Shown here: positions 40,735 through 52,554 of the stretch, one piece after another | Position numbering within the stretch: position 1 is the stretch's first letter | Layout: each line of letters opens with the position of its first letter | Assembly (NCBI GenBank): GCA_023375785.1 | Contig: SZWC01000555.1 | Location: forward strand, 201,370-265,369 | DNA from: Penium margaritaceum | Taxonomy: Eukaryota; Streptophyta; Zygnematophyceae; Desmidiales; Peniaceae | Length of the DNA stretch: 64,000 nucleotides | Direction: 5' to 3' | The notes under the pieces: model-generated | The model's database searches: none | Told to the model about the DNA's origin: nothing | Seen by the model: only the letters and a program-made list of their open reading frames with translations | Translations under genes and position numbers: made by a program

Positions 40735-43015
40735 GTCTATGCACATCTGCATCTCATTGGTTCTACATTTTACAAAATGTACTGGTGCAGTGTAGGGTGA
40801 CTTGGATGGCCTGAGGAATCCTTGACTGTGCATCTTATCTAGCTATTTTTTTAGTTTTCTCAGCTTGTGATTGCCCATGCGATAGGTCCTTATGGAACTC
40901 TGGTCTGCTACATGGCTTCAGGTCTATCTGTTCATTAACGCTGCGTTGTGGAGGTAACTCTCAAGGCAGTTCGTTGGGAGAAACTCCTTCAAACTCCTCA
41001 AGAAGGGGTGCAAAATCATCCTGAATACCTCTGAAATTGTCAGGTGTTGAGGTTGACGTGGTCAGCGTTGTCGTGCCTGTTGCAACGATCTCCTTTGATT
41101 CCTGTGTCTCCATGTTGATGAGCCACGCTTGTACTCTGTCTCAAAGGTTCCGGTTTTGCCACGAACAACGACATTGGCTGCGTACGACATTTTGCGACTG
41201 CTGCAACTTCCTTTACTACTTCCTCCTCAACTGCTTCTCACAACCACCATTGTGTTGTGGGTGGATTAATCAAGGACAGGTGTCATTTATTGCCATTGAT
41301 ACTTAGGTAGACTGCTCCACTACTCCATTCTTCCTGTGGATTGTGTCGGTTGATGAAATATCGGCTGCGGATACCATTTCGGTCACTCATTGGGCAAGTC
41401 CTCCAACTTGTTATATTATGGAAATCTCCAATTTGCAGTTGGAATAGTTTGCTAAGTTGGTGGATAAATAGATGCCGGACGATGGTTTTATTTTCAAATA
41501 GCCATGGTTCATTGTGTGAACCCAAGTTTCAAACCATATGATTATTGTCGAACATGGAAGAAGCTCCTCCATCTCGAAGTACTGGTACCATTCTACATCT
41601 TTCACAACCTCTTGGTCGTACTCGTAGGAGTATCGCCAGTTGGTTGTCCTCATACAACTTGTTAAACTGTGTGATCTTAGGAATCCTCATACTGTTCTGT
41701 CACCCATATTAGTCCCTTTTTTCATTTGCTATTTAGTACCATCTATATTCTCCTATATTTGATTATTTCTGAAATTTTTGCACGAGGGTTTTGGTCGGAA
41801 AAGTTCCTCCTTTGGGAAGGAACATCGTGCTTCACGTGTCTTGACATGTATTTTTGGTGTGAAGGAATTTTTTATGTGACACATGGGTGGACTAAAAAAT
41901 AACAATTTGCAAGAATATGGGTGACAGTACGGTCTGTGGCATTGTGAGCCATTCAGATGGACAATACTTTGGTGCAGAACCTTCCCTTTAGGCATGAGGT
42001 TCACCGCCTGACATTGTTCTATGCCATTTGTTGAAAAATGTTTTCTCTGTGACGGTCCTCCCCTTTTGGCCTGCTGCTCCCATTTCTGAAAGTGGGATGT
42101 GAGAGGTGTCCTGGCTTCCCACGGGTCCAGAAAAACCATTGATTGCATTAATTGACAACATCAATCTCCATTAGAGATGAGGTTTCTTTCAAATACGGCT
42201 TTCCTTTGCCATGATATACTGTGTGGCTTTAGGGTCGCCAACTATGAGATTCCTGTATTAGAGCGTTGTAGCTGATGTTGATGCAATTATTTTTTTTTTC
42301 TTTCATTTGTGGCAGGTCATCCTAGATTGCAAGCATGGCAATTGACTTTCAAATGTTTCACTTGAGGCCTTTGTTCTAGTAGAAACAGACTTCATTAGGG
42401 GCAAGGTCATTTCCAGTGGTAGTTTTATGGGAACCCCGCGTAAACTCTGTCACGCTGGACTGCTGACACAAGCGCTGAAGCTTGTACCATACATCAGATT
42501 TCTTGTTCATTTTCCCAAAGCGTGTGAGAATAGCGCGCATGAAGTCTGTCCAGTTTTACGGTGGAGACTGTGAGTCATGCCACCTTGGATTGATATGTTT
42601 GAGAGGTAGAATGCATGTGGTCGATGATGTAAGAGCTTTTGCATGAGCCCTTGATTTGGGTGCGCTGGTCTCCTGGTGTTATTGGATGGTCCTAAGGTCA
42701 GACCACCAACTTAAAGCCGTGCCAAGTGGAAGCGAGAATGCAAGGCCGTTTTCCTTTGTGTTGTTTCTGACCCTAGCAGCGGTTAAGCACACCTCCAAAC
42801 CGTCAATCCTTCAGAGGTCGCAGGATTAAATGGTTTAGGAAATTCTGGTCAAATGTGGGGCTCTATCGACAGTTCATTATTTCTCTTGTTGATTACTGCC
42901 TCTCGTGCATGTATTTTGGAGCTCCTCCATTGCCGCGCTAAATATTTGGATAACATGGATGTCGAGGCTCTCGATTCCCTGACAGTTCCTGGTACAGGTC
43001 TTGATTCGTGCAAGC

Positions 43016-43264
43016 CTATTTGCCGGTACCTCCCACCATTTCAGGTGTTTTCATGGCGCGCAACGGTGGAGGCAAAAGCTCTGTTGAGCCAGAGGGGTAC
43101 AACACCAAATTGGCCATTGGGGTCACGAGTACTATACCATTCATCACGAAATTTGTTGTTGCTGCTTGGTTTGCATAGGGATTGTCGTTGACCGTGTGTT
43201 GCTGATCCTCCATTGTCAGAGACTTTACCAAATATTTCTGCTTGTTATCAGGTGTGATTTGCAA
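43016..43264 (-). pseudogene. G1 copy C gag N-terminal fragment
   Basis: An 83-codon block with SLTMEDQQHTVNDNPYANQA, paralleled in copy B (36040-36282) by PAMEDQQHVINNALQVNQAA. Both lie directly downstream of the primer site. Fossil gag starts. Confidence 0.7.
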
Positions 43265-43363
43265 GGTATATCAATTTCTGGGCAGTGGAGATATGCTAAG
43301 GACTCGTGTGAGGTTGTCGTCGGGAAGTTAATGCATATGTTTCCCCTATAGAACTGTTGCACC

Positions 43364-43373
43364 TTGATACCAA
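43364..43373 (-). promoter_or_regulatory. G1 copy C primer-binding site
   Basis: The minus strand reads TTGGTATCAA beside the 5' LTR end (...GTAACA). It matches the 3' end of initiator tRNA-Met. Confidence 0.8.
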
Positions 43374-43374
43374 G

Positions 43375-43922
43375 TGTTACGCTGAGAGGACTGTGAATGG
43401 TTCAAAAGGATGAGGTGTAGAGCAAAAGATGATTAAAGGAATTAGGACAATTGGATAGTCTTAAATTAACACTAGGCTTACTTTGACAACATGTGTTGAA
43501 TATATTAAGCACTTATACATGATAGCAAGAAGCAAAGTAAGGAATATCTTGGGTCTTGGATGTCCAAGTTGAGGGATGTGTGTGACGTCGCATCGTGAGT
43601 AGTCACTTTGAGAAACTCCTTCAAGAAGTAAGGGGGACTTTAAGAATATTGAGGCCCAATTTTCTAAGAGTCCATCGTCATTAGGAAGTCAACTGAAGAG
43701 TATTGAAACGTCGAAACACCGCTTCTGTTGACCATTCAAGAAAGTGTTCAAATGTGTCAGAATATTCAGAAATAGAACAACAGAGGTCGGAAAATGTGGC
43801 CAAAATTCCCTCGGCCGATTGCCGTTACATTCCTGAGACTGATGCACGGTGGGCTATTAACGCAATAAAAACAAAATCCCACTCGTGGAGTTTAGGGAAT
43901 TGTGTTTGTCTGGGACGTAAAA
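43375..43922 (-). repeat. G1 copy C 5' LTR
   Basis: About 548 bp, from TGTTACGCTGAGAGG to GGGACGTAAA. It is separated by only about 35 bp from the LTR of copy D. That short piece still holds a worn primer-site-like CTGATACACCAA. Confidence 0.75.
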
Positions 43923-43957
43923 CTGGAAGTCTGTATGATATCCTAGACTGATACACC

Positions 43958-44281
43958 AAGCAGAACGTAGATAGCTATCAAGGGTGAGATACAGGACAGA
44001 AGAGAATTCAAGGAATTGGGAAACTTGGATGACTTATATTCAGAAGTAAGTTTACTTCAATGACAAGTGTCTGATGTATTGAGCACATATATACAAAAGC
44101 AAGAAATAGAATGAGGCATGCCTTGAGTCTTAGGTGCTTGAGTCAAGCAAAGTGTATGAAGCCACATAGTGAATGGTCGTGTTGAGAAACCTTCCAAGAA
44201 GTCATGGAGTTTTGAGAATATATAGGCGTGACTTCATAAAATTCCAGAGCCGTCAACAAATTTACCAAACAATATCAAGAT
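43958..44281 (-). repeat. G1 copy D 3' LTR, left part
   Basis: It carries the family segments GACAAGTGT, a TATA-like ACATATATAC (44085-44094) and TTGAGTCTTAGGTGC. It is interrupted at 44281/44282 by the K2 copia insertion and resumes at 49963. Confidence 0.75.
44277..44281. repeat. Target duplication of K2, left
   Basis: AAGAT, repeated at 49958-49962 on the other side of the copia element. Confidence 0.85.
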
Positions 44282-44995
44282 TGTTAAAAAGTGCCCCTGC
44301 CATGGATGCCGTTTGCCGTTTTCCTGATTCGACCACTAGAGATTGGTTGGATGTCTGATCTAATTGCAGATTTGGACTCCTTGGATTTCTCCATGCGGTT
44401 TCGAGCTTTCAGTTGCTGGATTTGGTTGAGAATTCAGAAAGTTAGCCCCATCCAGAGTTCGGGTGGTCAGAGGGTGGAATCTGGGTCTCCGTCATTGGTG
44501 ACGGGATTATTCCACTGCGGTGGTCGGAGTTCGTCTCCAACGAGCTCCAAATGCACCAGGGGCATGAATGAAGTGATCAGAGGGACCTCCTTGACCAAGG
44601 TGAACTTCTCCTTGACTTTTGGGCGAGGAAAGGCGCTCCGACTGGTCATCGTCAAAGCGCCTTCCGTTGCCTAGCATGCAAGGCACGGTGGGAGGCTCCA
44701 CCAAGGATTACTTTGACGACCGTAGCAGGGGCTCTACTGCTCCGTTTTGGGCGTGCTTGGATGCGTTGGAAAGCTTAGATCACCGGCTATAAGAATCTGA
44801 TGTAATCTCACTGAAATAACTAACCATTAATGGTCCTCAGCCTTTCTCAGTTTCGGCAATGAGTATTCTACCAGAATTCTGCCCCTTTGGTGTTGTGGCG
44901 ACCCAAAGCACACACCTTCCTTGGAAGTCTCTTTTCCCTAAGTAGCCGTGGACACTTGTGGTGGATCAGAGCACACCAGGAAAGAATTCCTGACA
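44282..44995 (+). repeat. K2 5' LTR, 714 bp
   Basis: It begins TGTTAAAAAGTGCCCCTGCC and ends TTCCTGACA. A TATA-like CTATAAG lies near 44789. Minus-strand open frames inside it recur in the 3' LTR and are not genes. Confidence 0.92.
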
Positions 44996-44997
44996 AA

Positions 44998-45012
44998 GGA
45001 TTATGGGCCCAC
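44998..45012 (+). promoter_or_regulatory. K2 primer-binding site (half-tRNA type)
   Basis: GGATTATGGGCCCAC is complementary, with one difference, to the initiator tRNA-Met anticodon arm (GTGGGCCCATAACCC). Two bases separate it from the LTR. Confidence 0.82.
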
Positions 45013-45158
45013 AGCTCTGAACTGCCTGCCAAGACGTTCACGGCTTACGCAACGCACAGGTGTGTCGCTTTGAGCGATTTCGCTGTTGTAGTTGAGACTG
45101 TCCATAGCAGAGTTGCATCACGGCGCAGAAGACGGAGTCCTCGCCCATCCAAAAGTAA

Positions 45159-45935
45159 ATGGATGGCCCTGGTTTTGGACTGTGGCGGTGGCATTTTGAG
45201 ATCTACCTTGCACACAAGGAACTGCTGGAGCTTATGAAGGGCACAGAGATTCAAGATGCGAGCACAACGAACGAGGGGAAGACGGCCTTCGCAAAGAAGA
45301 ACACGGAGGCACTGATGCTCCTATTGTTGGCATTGCATGAATCTCAGTGGGGCTACATCCACGGCTAGGACCTGGCAGCTGATGCGTGGAAGAAGCTTTG
45401 CTCCATCCGCCAATCAACATCCCTAACCAACAAGATCTTTGCAATGAAGTGACTCTTGACGGTGAGGATGAAGGAGGGTGAAGACGTCATTTTCGCCATC
45501 CTGTTGATCGAGTCTCTTGCATCACACATCATTATGTGCAATGGCAGATTGACATGAAGATGCAGGCGATGGCGCTCCTCATGGCTCTACCCGACAGTTG
45601 GGGTCCTCTCATCACCATGCTAGGAGGTTGGAAGGAGGATAAACTCACCTACGGTGCAATCGCCGAGTAGATCCGCAACGAGGTACACCGTTGGAACGTT
45701 GGCAAGAACTCGTCATCCTCAACTGCTCTGGTCACCAAAAGGCAGGGTGACAGCAGCAACAGCAAGTGAGGTGGCCGTAAGGGCGGCGGCAAGAAGGGCG
45801 CCAAGAGGGGTGCATGCCATAACTGTGGCAAGGAGGGCCATTGGGCCAAGGAGTTTCCGGAGGAGGCGTAGGCCAGTGGCAAGGATGCCAAAGGCAAGAA
45901 GGCACTCCTCAATGGCACGAAGAACCACGACCTGA
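45159..45935 (+). pseudogene. K2 gag
   Basis: It starts near FGLWRWHFEIYLAHKELLEL (the copia gag W-x-W pattern). Later it shows MALLMALPDSWGPLITML, a basic Gly/Lys-rich stretch and a zinc knuckle CHNCGKEGHWAKE (C-x2-C-x4-H) near 45820-45865. Structural protein of the particle. Fossil. Confidence 0.8.
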
Positions 45936-46161
45936 AGGGTGCCAACCGGCGGTGCCTTGACTCAGGTGCGGAGGAGTATACCCAATTCGAGAAGGTGGGG
46001 TTCATCAACTACACCAAGTCTGCAAAGTCTATGGTGACCGCCAAGGACAAGGTCGAACCTGCGGCCGGCCAAGGTGATGTGGACTTAGAGGTGGTGATTG
46101 GAGGTAAAAAAGACAGTGGGTTATCCAAAAAGTGTGACATTTCCCCGGCCTGGCTGACATT

Positions 46162-47481
46162 TTGAGTGTACGCCGCTTGACAGACAAAGACTATGAAGTG
46201 CTCTTCCACAAGAAAGGTGCAGTCGTACGGATGGGCGGCAACGGCGAGGTTGTGCTTGAGGCAAAGTGTGAGGGAGGCCTCTATATCGTTGAGACCAAGG
46301 TGACAAACGCAGCAGATCCGCCAGCACACGTCGTCAACCTCGCAGAAGGCGGGGGAGCAGACCTGCACCTGTGGCATCAACGGCTAGGCCACTCGTCGCT
46401 CGCAATCGTGTAGGAGATGGAAAATCGCCACATGGTTTGCAGCCTCAATATCACCGGTGCAGCAGACGCAATAGCAGAATCCGCAGAGCACAAGTACGAG
46501 CCTTGCATTATGGACAAGGCAAAGCGCAAGCCGTTTGAAGACAGACAGCGACAGGCAGAGAACCTGCTCGAGGTCGTGCACACTGATCTGTGCGGGCCTA
46601 TCAAGACACCGTCCATTGTGGGCGTGCGGTACTTTGTCACATTCATCGACGATTACAGAAGAAAACTCTACGTCTACTTCATGAAGCGGAAGAGCGATGT
46701 GCTAGACCGGCTGAAGTACGTCGCAGCGGTGGAGAGGCAGGCTGGCCTCAAGGTCAGAGGGCTACACAACGACAATGGCGACGAGTACTTGGGCTGCGGA
46801 GGGTGACTGAAGGAGCAGGGGATTGAGTGGCAGCCGACCACTCCGTACACGCCTCAGTCAAATGGCGTGGCGGAGCGTGCAAACCAGACGCTGCTCACCA
46901 TGCCGCGGACAATGCTCGTGGACACAAAGTTGCCACGGAACCTGTGGGCCGAGGCCGTGAGTACAGTTTGCTTTATCAAAAACCTCACCCCAACGATAGT
47001 GCTAGAGGAGAAGGCCGGCTGGAAGACGCCGCAGGAGGCTTGGAGCGGACGCAAACCAAGCGTGGCGCACCTAAAGGCGCACGCGTTGGTGCAGGCCGCT
47101 CAAAGAGAAGACTCCAAACTGGACCCGAGTGCAAAGGCGTACACGTTTGTTAGGTACGAGAGCGTGCTCAAGGCATACCGCCTCTTTGATCCATGGACAC
47201 AGGACGTCATCACCAGCCGCGCCATCACGTTTGATGAGCAACAGAGCTACTGCAGCAGTAACAACATTGACGTAGCACACTCTCCAAAGCAGGGGGAGTG
47301 GTTCCAACTCTTTGAATGTGAGGAGGAGCCGGCGGCTGGAGAGGTCGACGCCTCGGAGAATAATGGTGCTGGAGCGCAGAAGGGCAATGCAGCAGGTGCA
47401 GGGGCCGCTAGAGTGCACGGCATCGCAGCCGACGCGGGGGAGCCCGCGGCCGAGGACAACATTGCAGCAGGGCAGCAGTAG
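46162..47481 (+). pseudogene. K2 protease tail, pre-integrase and integrase
   Basis: The pre-integrase motif LHLWHQRLGHSSL is near 46360-46400. The integrase core shows VHTDLCGPIKTPSIVGVRYF (first Asp), LHNDNGDEYLGCGG (second Asp), TPYTPQSNGVAERANQTLL (Glu) and TPQEAWSGRKPSVAHLK. A Glu/Ala/Gly-rich linker follows (about 47310-47480), before RT. The protease D-S-G lies near 45958. Fossil in several blocks. Confidence 0.87.
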
Positions 47482-47757
47482 GACCAGCAGCCACCGTCAC
47501 CAAGGTCGCCGCGTCGCAGCCGAAGGCAGCGGAATACGGCAAAGCGGTATGACGCAAGCACGGACCGCTGGGTTGGCATGGCGGGGTGCATGATGGCAGC
47601 CGCAACAGAGCCCACAACCATGCAAGAGGCGCTTGCACGACCTGACGGGCAGCAGTGGGGCAAAGCAATAAAATATGAACTTGTGTCCCTTACTGAGGAC
47701 GACACTTGGGAGCTGGTGGATCGGCCTGAGGGGGCAAAGGTGATCAGCTCCAAGTAG

Positions 47758-48378
47758 GTGTTCAAGGTGAAGCTCACTAAGGACTGCAAGGTGGAGAAGT
47801 ACAAGGCGTGGCTAGTGGCGAAGGGGTACGCACAACGGAAAGGCGAACACTACGATGAGACGTTCTTACCCGTTGCCAAGTTCACAAGCATCCGGACGAT
47901 CCTCGCAGTGGCAGCTGTAAAGGACATGGAGATCCACCAAATGGATGTTAAGACGGCGTTCTTGAACGGGATCATCGACAAGGAGATCTACCTTGAGGTG
48001 CCGGAGGGGGTAGATGCACCAAAAGGTAAGGTGTGAAAGCTGTGGAAGGCCTTGTACGGGCTAAAACAAGCACCCAGGTGCCGGTACCAACAGATGGACG
48101 GCTACATGGCAGAGCTCGGCTTCAAGCGCTGTGAGTCAGACCACAGCGTGTACGTGCGGCGCAACAAGGGAATCCATCAGATTTTTGCACTCTACGTGGA
48201 TGATCTGATCCTTTGTTCATCAGATCTAGCGGCTTTGCAGCAGCTCAAGGAGCAGCTCAGTAGCAGATTTAAGATGATGGACATGGGGGAGCTGGAGTAC
48301 TACCTCGGGGTCAGCATCACGCGGAACCGGAGGGCACGCACTCTTGAGCTGGGGCCAAGTACCTGGCTGAGGTCCTAA
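47758..48378 (+). pseudogene. K2 reverse transcriptase
   Basis: Blocks at 47758-48036 and 48052-48378: YDETFLPVAKFTSIRTILAV, MEIHQMDVKTAFLNGIIDKE (first Asp), YGLKQAPRCRYQQMD, ALYVDDLILCSS (Y-V-D-D active site) and MGELEYYLGVSI. This is the full series of copia RT motifs. Fossil. Confidence 0.9.
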
Positions 48379-48389
48379 AGCGGTACGGC

Positions 48390-49199
48390 ATGGAAGAATG
48401 CAAACCAGTGAGCAGTCCGGTCCCCACAAGCTGTGAGCTAAGTGCGGCGATAGCGCCACAAACTAAAGAGGAGAAGGAGGACATGGCGGAGGTGCCCTAC
48501 CAATCTCTGGTGGGCAGCCTGATGTATGCCATGGTGGCGACTCGGCCGGACCTGGCCTACGCGGTGGGTCAGGTGAGCAAGTATATGGCCAACCCTGGGC
48601 CCCTACACTGGACAAGGGTGAAGCGCATCCTCCGGTACTTGCATGCAACACGGCACGCACGCCTGAATTACGATGGAAAGGGGAGGTCAGACCCCTTGCA
48701 ACTGGTCTACTACACTGACGCGGACTATGTCAGCGATGTAGAAAAGAGGAAGTCCACTTCTGGCTATGTGTTCTTCCTCGCAGGTGCAGCGGTCTCATGG
48801 TGCAGCAAGAAGCAGGACTGCGTCGCCACCTCCACAGTGGAGGCGGAGTACATCGCTCTGGCCGAGGCGGTCAAGGAAGCAGTGTGGCTCCGCAGATTGC
48901 TGGGGGAGCTAAGTGTGCCGCAGCAGGAGCCTACGGTGGTTCAAGAGGATGACAACAGCTCCATCTCACTGACCAAGAACCCTATGCAGCACAGGAGGAA
49001 GAAGCACATCGACGTGCACTACAACTACGCGCGCGACATGGAGGAGAAGGGACAGGTTGTGCTCCAACATTGCAGCACGAAGCACATGCTCACGGATTGC
49101 TTGACCAAGGAGCAGTCCCAGGATTGGCATGTCATCAGCCTTGCAGGGTTTGATTTGAAAAGCTGTGAAGGGCTTGAAGGCGCAGGAGCGGACGAGTGA
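48390..49199 (+). pseudogene. K2 RNase H and pol C-terminus
   Basis: A 269-codon open block, the best preserved of the element: YQSLVGSLMYAMVATRPDLA, PLHWTRVKRILRYLHATRHA, YTDADYVSDVEKRKSTSGYV, KQDCVATSTVEAEYIALAEA and a C-terminal tail (HIDVHYNYARDMEEKGQVVL). All usual RNase H signature residues are visible. It ends in a stop shortly before the 3' LTR. Part of a fossil element. Confidence 0.9.
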
Positions 49200-49243
49200 G
49201 AGTGAGCATGAGGCATCCGGCATGGAAGGTGCACCGGGGAAAT

Positions 49244-49957
49244 TATTACAAAGTGCCCCTGCCATGGATGCTGTTTGCCGTTTTCCTGGTTTGACCACTA
49301 GGGAGTAGTTTGATGTCTGATCTGATTCTAGATTTGGAATCCTTGGATTTTTCCATGTGGGTTTGAGCTTTCAGTTGCTCAATTTGGTCGAGAATTCAGA
49401 AAGGTAGCCGCATACAAAGTTCAGGTGGTCGGCGGGTGGAATCTGGGTCTCCGTCATTGGTGACCGGTTTATTCCACCGCGGTGGTCGGATTTCGTCTCC
49501 AACGAGCTCCAAATGCACCAGGGGCATGAATGAAGTGACCAGAGGGACCTCCTTGACCAGAGTGAACTTCTCCTTGACTTCTGGGTGAGGAAAGACCCTC
49601 CGACGGGTCATCTTCAAAGCGCCTCGCGTTGCCTAGCGTGCAAGGCACAGTTTGCGGCTCCACCAAGGGTTACTTCGGCGGCCGTAGCAGGGACTCTACT
49701 GCTACGTTTTGGGTGTGCTTGGATGTGCTGGAAAGCTTAGATCACAGGCTATAAGAATCTAATATAATCTTATCAAAAGAGTGAACCATTAATGATCCTT
49801 AGCCTTTCTCAGTTTCTGCAATCTGTATTCTTCCAGAATTCGGCCCCTTTGGTGTTGTGGCAGCCCAAAGCACACATCTTCCTTGGAAGTCTCTTTGCCC
49901 TAAAAGGCCGTGGACACTTTTGGTGGATCAGAGCACGCCAGGAAAGCATTCCTGATG
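49244..49957 (+). repeat. K2 3' LTR, 714 bp
   Basis: The same length as the 5' LTR and alignable end to end, with about 12% differences. It is preceded by a purine-rich CACCGGGGAAAT-type tract and followed by the AAGAT duplication. Confidence 0.92.
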
Positions 49958-49962
49958 AAGAT
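49958..49962. repeat. Target duplication of K2, right
   Basis: AAGAT, matching 44277-44281. Confidence 0.85.
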
Positions 49963-50181
49963 ATCAATACGGTTTGCAAAATTTCTGTCGACCATTATAG
50001 AAAGTGGTCGAACGTGTAAGAACCTATAGGAATGGGGAATTGGAGGTTGGGACATGTGGCCAAAAAGCCTTTGGCCAATCCGCGTTGAAATCCTAAAGCC
50101 GACTCGTGGTGGGCTTTAAAAAAAATGACAGAAATACCCATCCACAAGTTTTAGACACTTTTATCTGTCGAAAACATAACA
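49963..50181 (-). repeat. G1 copy D 3' LTR, right part
   Basis: Continuation of the LTR begun at 43958, ending GAAAACATAACA. Together the two parts total about 540 bp, fitting the family's 519-554 bp. Confidence 0.75.
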
Positions 50182-50381
50182 CTTACATCCCTTTTAGCCA
50201 CAACACCCCAGTGCGTTAGTAGACACAGGTCAGTACCACCTGTTGTAGCCATCAATTTGATGATCAACATCTTGGAGATTTTCGTAGGGCTCTCAGTTGT
50301 TATGCGCAATGTCGTAGTCGTGCTACTTGACCAGAAAATTTGTAATTCTTACACAATGTCATTGTTTTAAGATGTCTTTGA

Positions 50382-51239
50382 TCATGTAATCCGTGTCCCA
50401 TTCCACTTGAATTGGAGGCAAAGGAGTGATACCTCCGCTGGCAGATCTCTCGCTGGGTCCTTGTAGTGCTTGAGTTTGCTGACTTGGAAGACCGGGTGAA
50501 TCACCATGGTGTCAGGAAGGCAAAGGCAATTGACAACTGGGATTTGCGTGCGCTTGATCCCAAACGGTCCCAACCATCGAGGTTTGAGCTTTGTGAAGCC
50601 TTGTCCATGTAGCTTGATTTATGCGGAGTTCAGTAGGTCGTGATCTCTAGCGCTATATCTTCACTACGATGTTGGTCCACTACTCGCTTCTTTGCCGCTT
50701 GTGTCTTTGCAATGATCTGGTGTCTTTCCTCTGAGCTCTGGAGTCCTTCCAGTGTTTCCACTTGTTTTAGACCACTTCAAATGGGATTTTACCTGTTTTC
50801 ATGGAATTTATCGAGTTTTATGCAAGTTTTGTGGTTAGTAGTTTTTCCACCCAATCGGTACCATGGGGTTCACATAAAATACAGAGAAGTTGTTTCAGCA
50901 TCTGATTTTGTTGGCTTGGTTTGCCCGTTAGTTTGAGGATGAAATGACATTAACAACTAGATCTTATTTTTGTAATAGGTCATCATTTTATACCTAGAAC
51001 AACTAGTGAAAAAACCGTCTTTGTTGCTGATGAAGGTATGTGGCACTCCATGCAGCTGCACAACCTGATTTACAAACACTCATGCTGTTCTTTCTGTAGT
51101 GACGATAGTCATTGTCGAGAAAAAGTGAAAAATTTGTGGAAAATCTGTCCACCACCACAAGGATGGCATCATATCCCTCCAGAGTGATAGAAAATCCCGT
51201 CATGTAGTCCATGCTGATCTCGACCCATGGCTCTGTCAA
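50382..51239 (-). pseudogene. G1 copy D integrase remnants
   Basis: The C-terminal block holds MVIHPVFQVSKLKHYKDPAR, the very typical Ty3/gypsy integrase tail (I-H-P-V-F-H-V-S-x-L-K). The core block has EPWVEISMDYMTGFSITLEG followed by YDAILVVVDRFSTNF, with the first catalytic Asp (S-M-D-Y) in place. Fossil. Confidence 0.88.
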
Positions 51240-52212
51240 AACAGGGGGAGGTTAGAGTAGCCCTTGTGGCCTCATATTGACAAGGTTGATGCTGTTGATA
51301 AGTGTCGCATGATTTGCGAAATACTACCACGTTCCATCAATAGTACTTCGCCGGCTCCTTGAGCGTCTTTTCCTTGATGAAAGGTCCACCTGGACCAGTG
51401 TCGTGGCACTCCCCCAATGGCATTATTTGTAGCTCCTTGTTTGGTGGTATGGCGTCTTGACGAGTGAATTGTTGTTGCCAGTAGGGATCGTCGAAGTAGA
51501 ACTTGGACTGGTCATCTCCGCTGAAATCCTTGTAACCCCTAGCAAAGAGCCTCGCAAGGCACGGGACTCATTTAACAAGTCATGTACTGATCTCGGTCAT
51601 CAAACCTAGTTTTCGACTTAGAACATCCACTAGATTTGCTTCTCCAAATCGGTACTCAAGATCGTCAATGAACTTGGACTCGAGGAACTCCATCCATTAA
51701 GTTTATCGACGATTCAGATCTTGTTGAGTTTTGAGATACTTCAGCGCATGGTGGTTGGTGTAGATGACACATCACCGGTATTCAAGATAACACTGTCACT
51801 TTTCAAAGGTATGTAAGACCACTAGCATCTCTTTTTTGTGCATCGCATGGTTCAAATCCGGCCGGGTAGTTTTTGTGACATATATGTGACATGTTTTCCT
51901 CCACCACAATTATCTTGGAGGATAATTTCTCTCATTGCTTGATTGAACACGTCAATGGCCATGATAGAATCCACCATTCGATCCACTAATCATGAGGCTG
52001 GCACCAAGGTCAGAGCATATCTCAAAGAGTGAAACATTTCATTTTCGCTGTTCTCCTAGCTCCACTTGGTGGCTTTAAGAGTGAGATCGGAGAGAGGCAC
52101 TAACACTTGGGCATAGTCCTTGACGATTCAATAGTAGTAGTTATAAAAATCCCCAAAACACCTCTAAGTCCCAAAAAATGGTCAACGTCAGTCAATCGGT
52201 GGCTGCTTCCAC

Positions 52213-52554
52213 TTATTTTGAGTCCAGGGTTGTTCGTCTACCGCCAATGATTTCGCCCCAAACCTTGATCGAATGGTGACCAAAGTTGCACTTCATCAGT
52301 CCTCTATAAATTTTTGTTCTTTGTGAAACTTGATTAATTTTTTTAAGATGCCCATTGTGCTCCTCTGGGGTCTGGATGTACACATGAATATCATCAAGAT
52401 ATAGGACTAGAGGCCCCCATACAAAAAAAAAATGTTGTTCATTGCTGCCGTGAATGTTACAGGGGACATTTGTGAGTCCAAACCGTAAAGCAGTGTACTT
52501 TAAGTGCCTACACCTGGTGTGAAACACATTATTTTTGGTGTCCTTGTCATGCAT
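52213..52554 (-). pseudogene. G1 copy D reverse transcriptase fragment
   Basis: A 113-codon block: KYTALRFGLTNVPCNIHGSN (F-G-L-x-N-x-P motif), LVLYLDDIHVYIQTPEEHNG (L-D-D-I active-site strand) and FGHHSIKVWGEIIGG. Fossil. Confidence 0.85.

Larger units (their letters stand above)
36855..43922 (-). mobile_element. Gypsy chromovirus fossil, family G1 copy C, both LTRs present
   Basis: The only G1 copy here with both LTRs. In minus-strand order: 5' LTR (43375-43922), primer site (43364-43373), gag (about 42350-43330), protease region (about 41000-42150), RT (about 40735-41000 and 39400-39926), RNase H and linker (about 38650-39400), integrase (about 37860-38560), chromodomain (about 37430-37620), polypurine tract (37409-37422), 3' LTR (36855-37408). 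About 7.1 kb including a 0.8-kb hAT-like insert. It is broken, with dozens of breaks. The two LTRs differ at roughly a quarter to a third of sites where aligned by eye, so it is old. Confidence 0.8.
44282..49957 (+). mobile_element. Copia (Ty1) fossil, family K2, structurally complete
   Basis: A plus-strand element of 5676 bp with all structural parts: 5' LTR (44282-44995), primer site (44998-45012), gag, protease, integrase, RT, RNase H, polypurine-like tract (about 49231-49243) and 3' LTR (49244-49957), flanked by a 5-bp AAGAT duplication. Both LTRs are 714 bp. I counted about 86 differences by eye (about 12%), so it is of intermediate age. The coding part is broken, with about ten breaks. 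It sits inside the LTR of gypsy copy D and is therefore younger than it. Confidence 0.92.

Noticed and set aside
47247-47804. 185-codon open frame on the minus strand
   Set aside because: It lies antisense to the K2 copia integrase-RT linker and is a shadow of GC-rich coding sequence, with no motif.
49396-49617. Minus-strand open frame conserved at 44467-44655
   Set aside because: The two copies are the two LTRs of K2. The apparent conservation is the LTR duplication itself.
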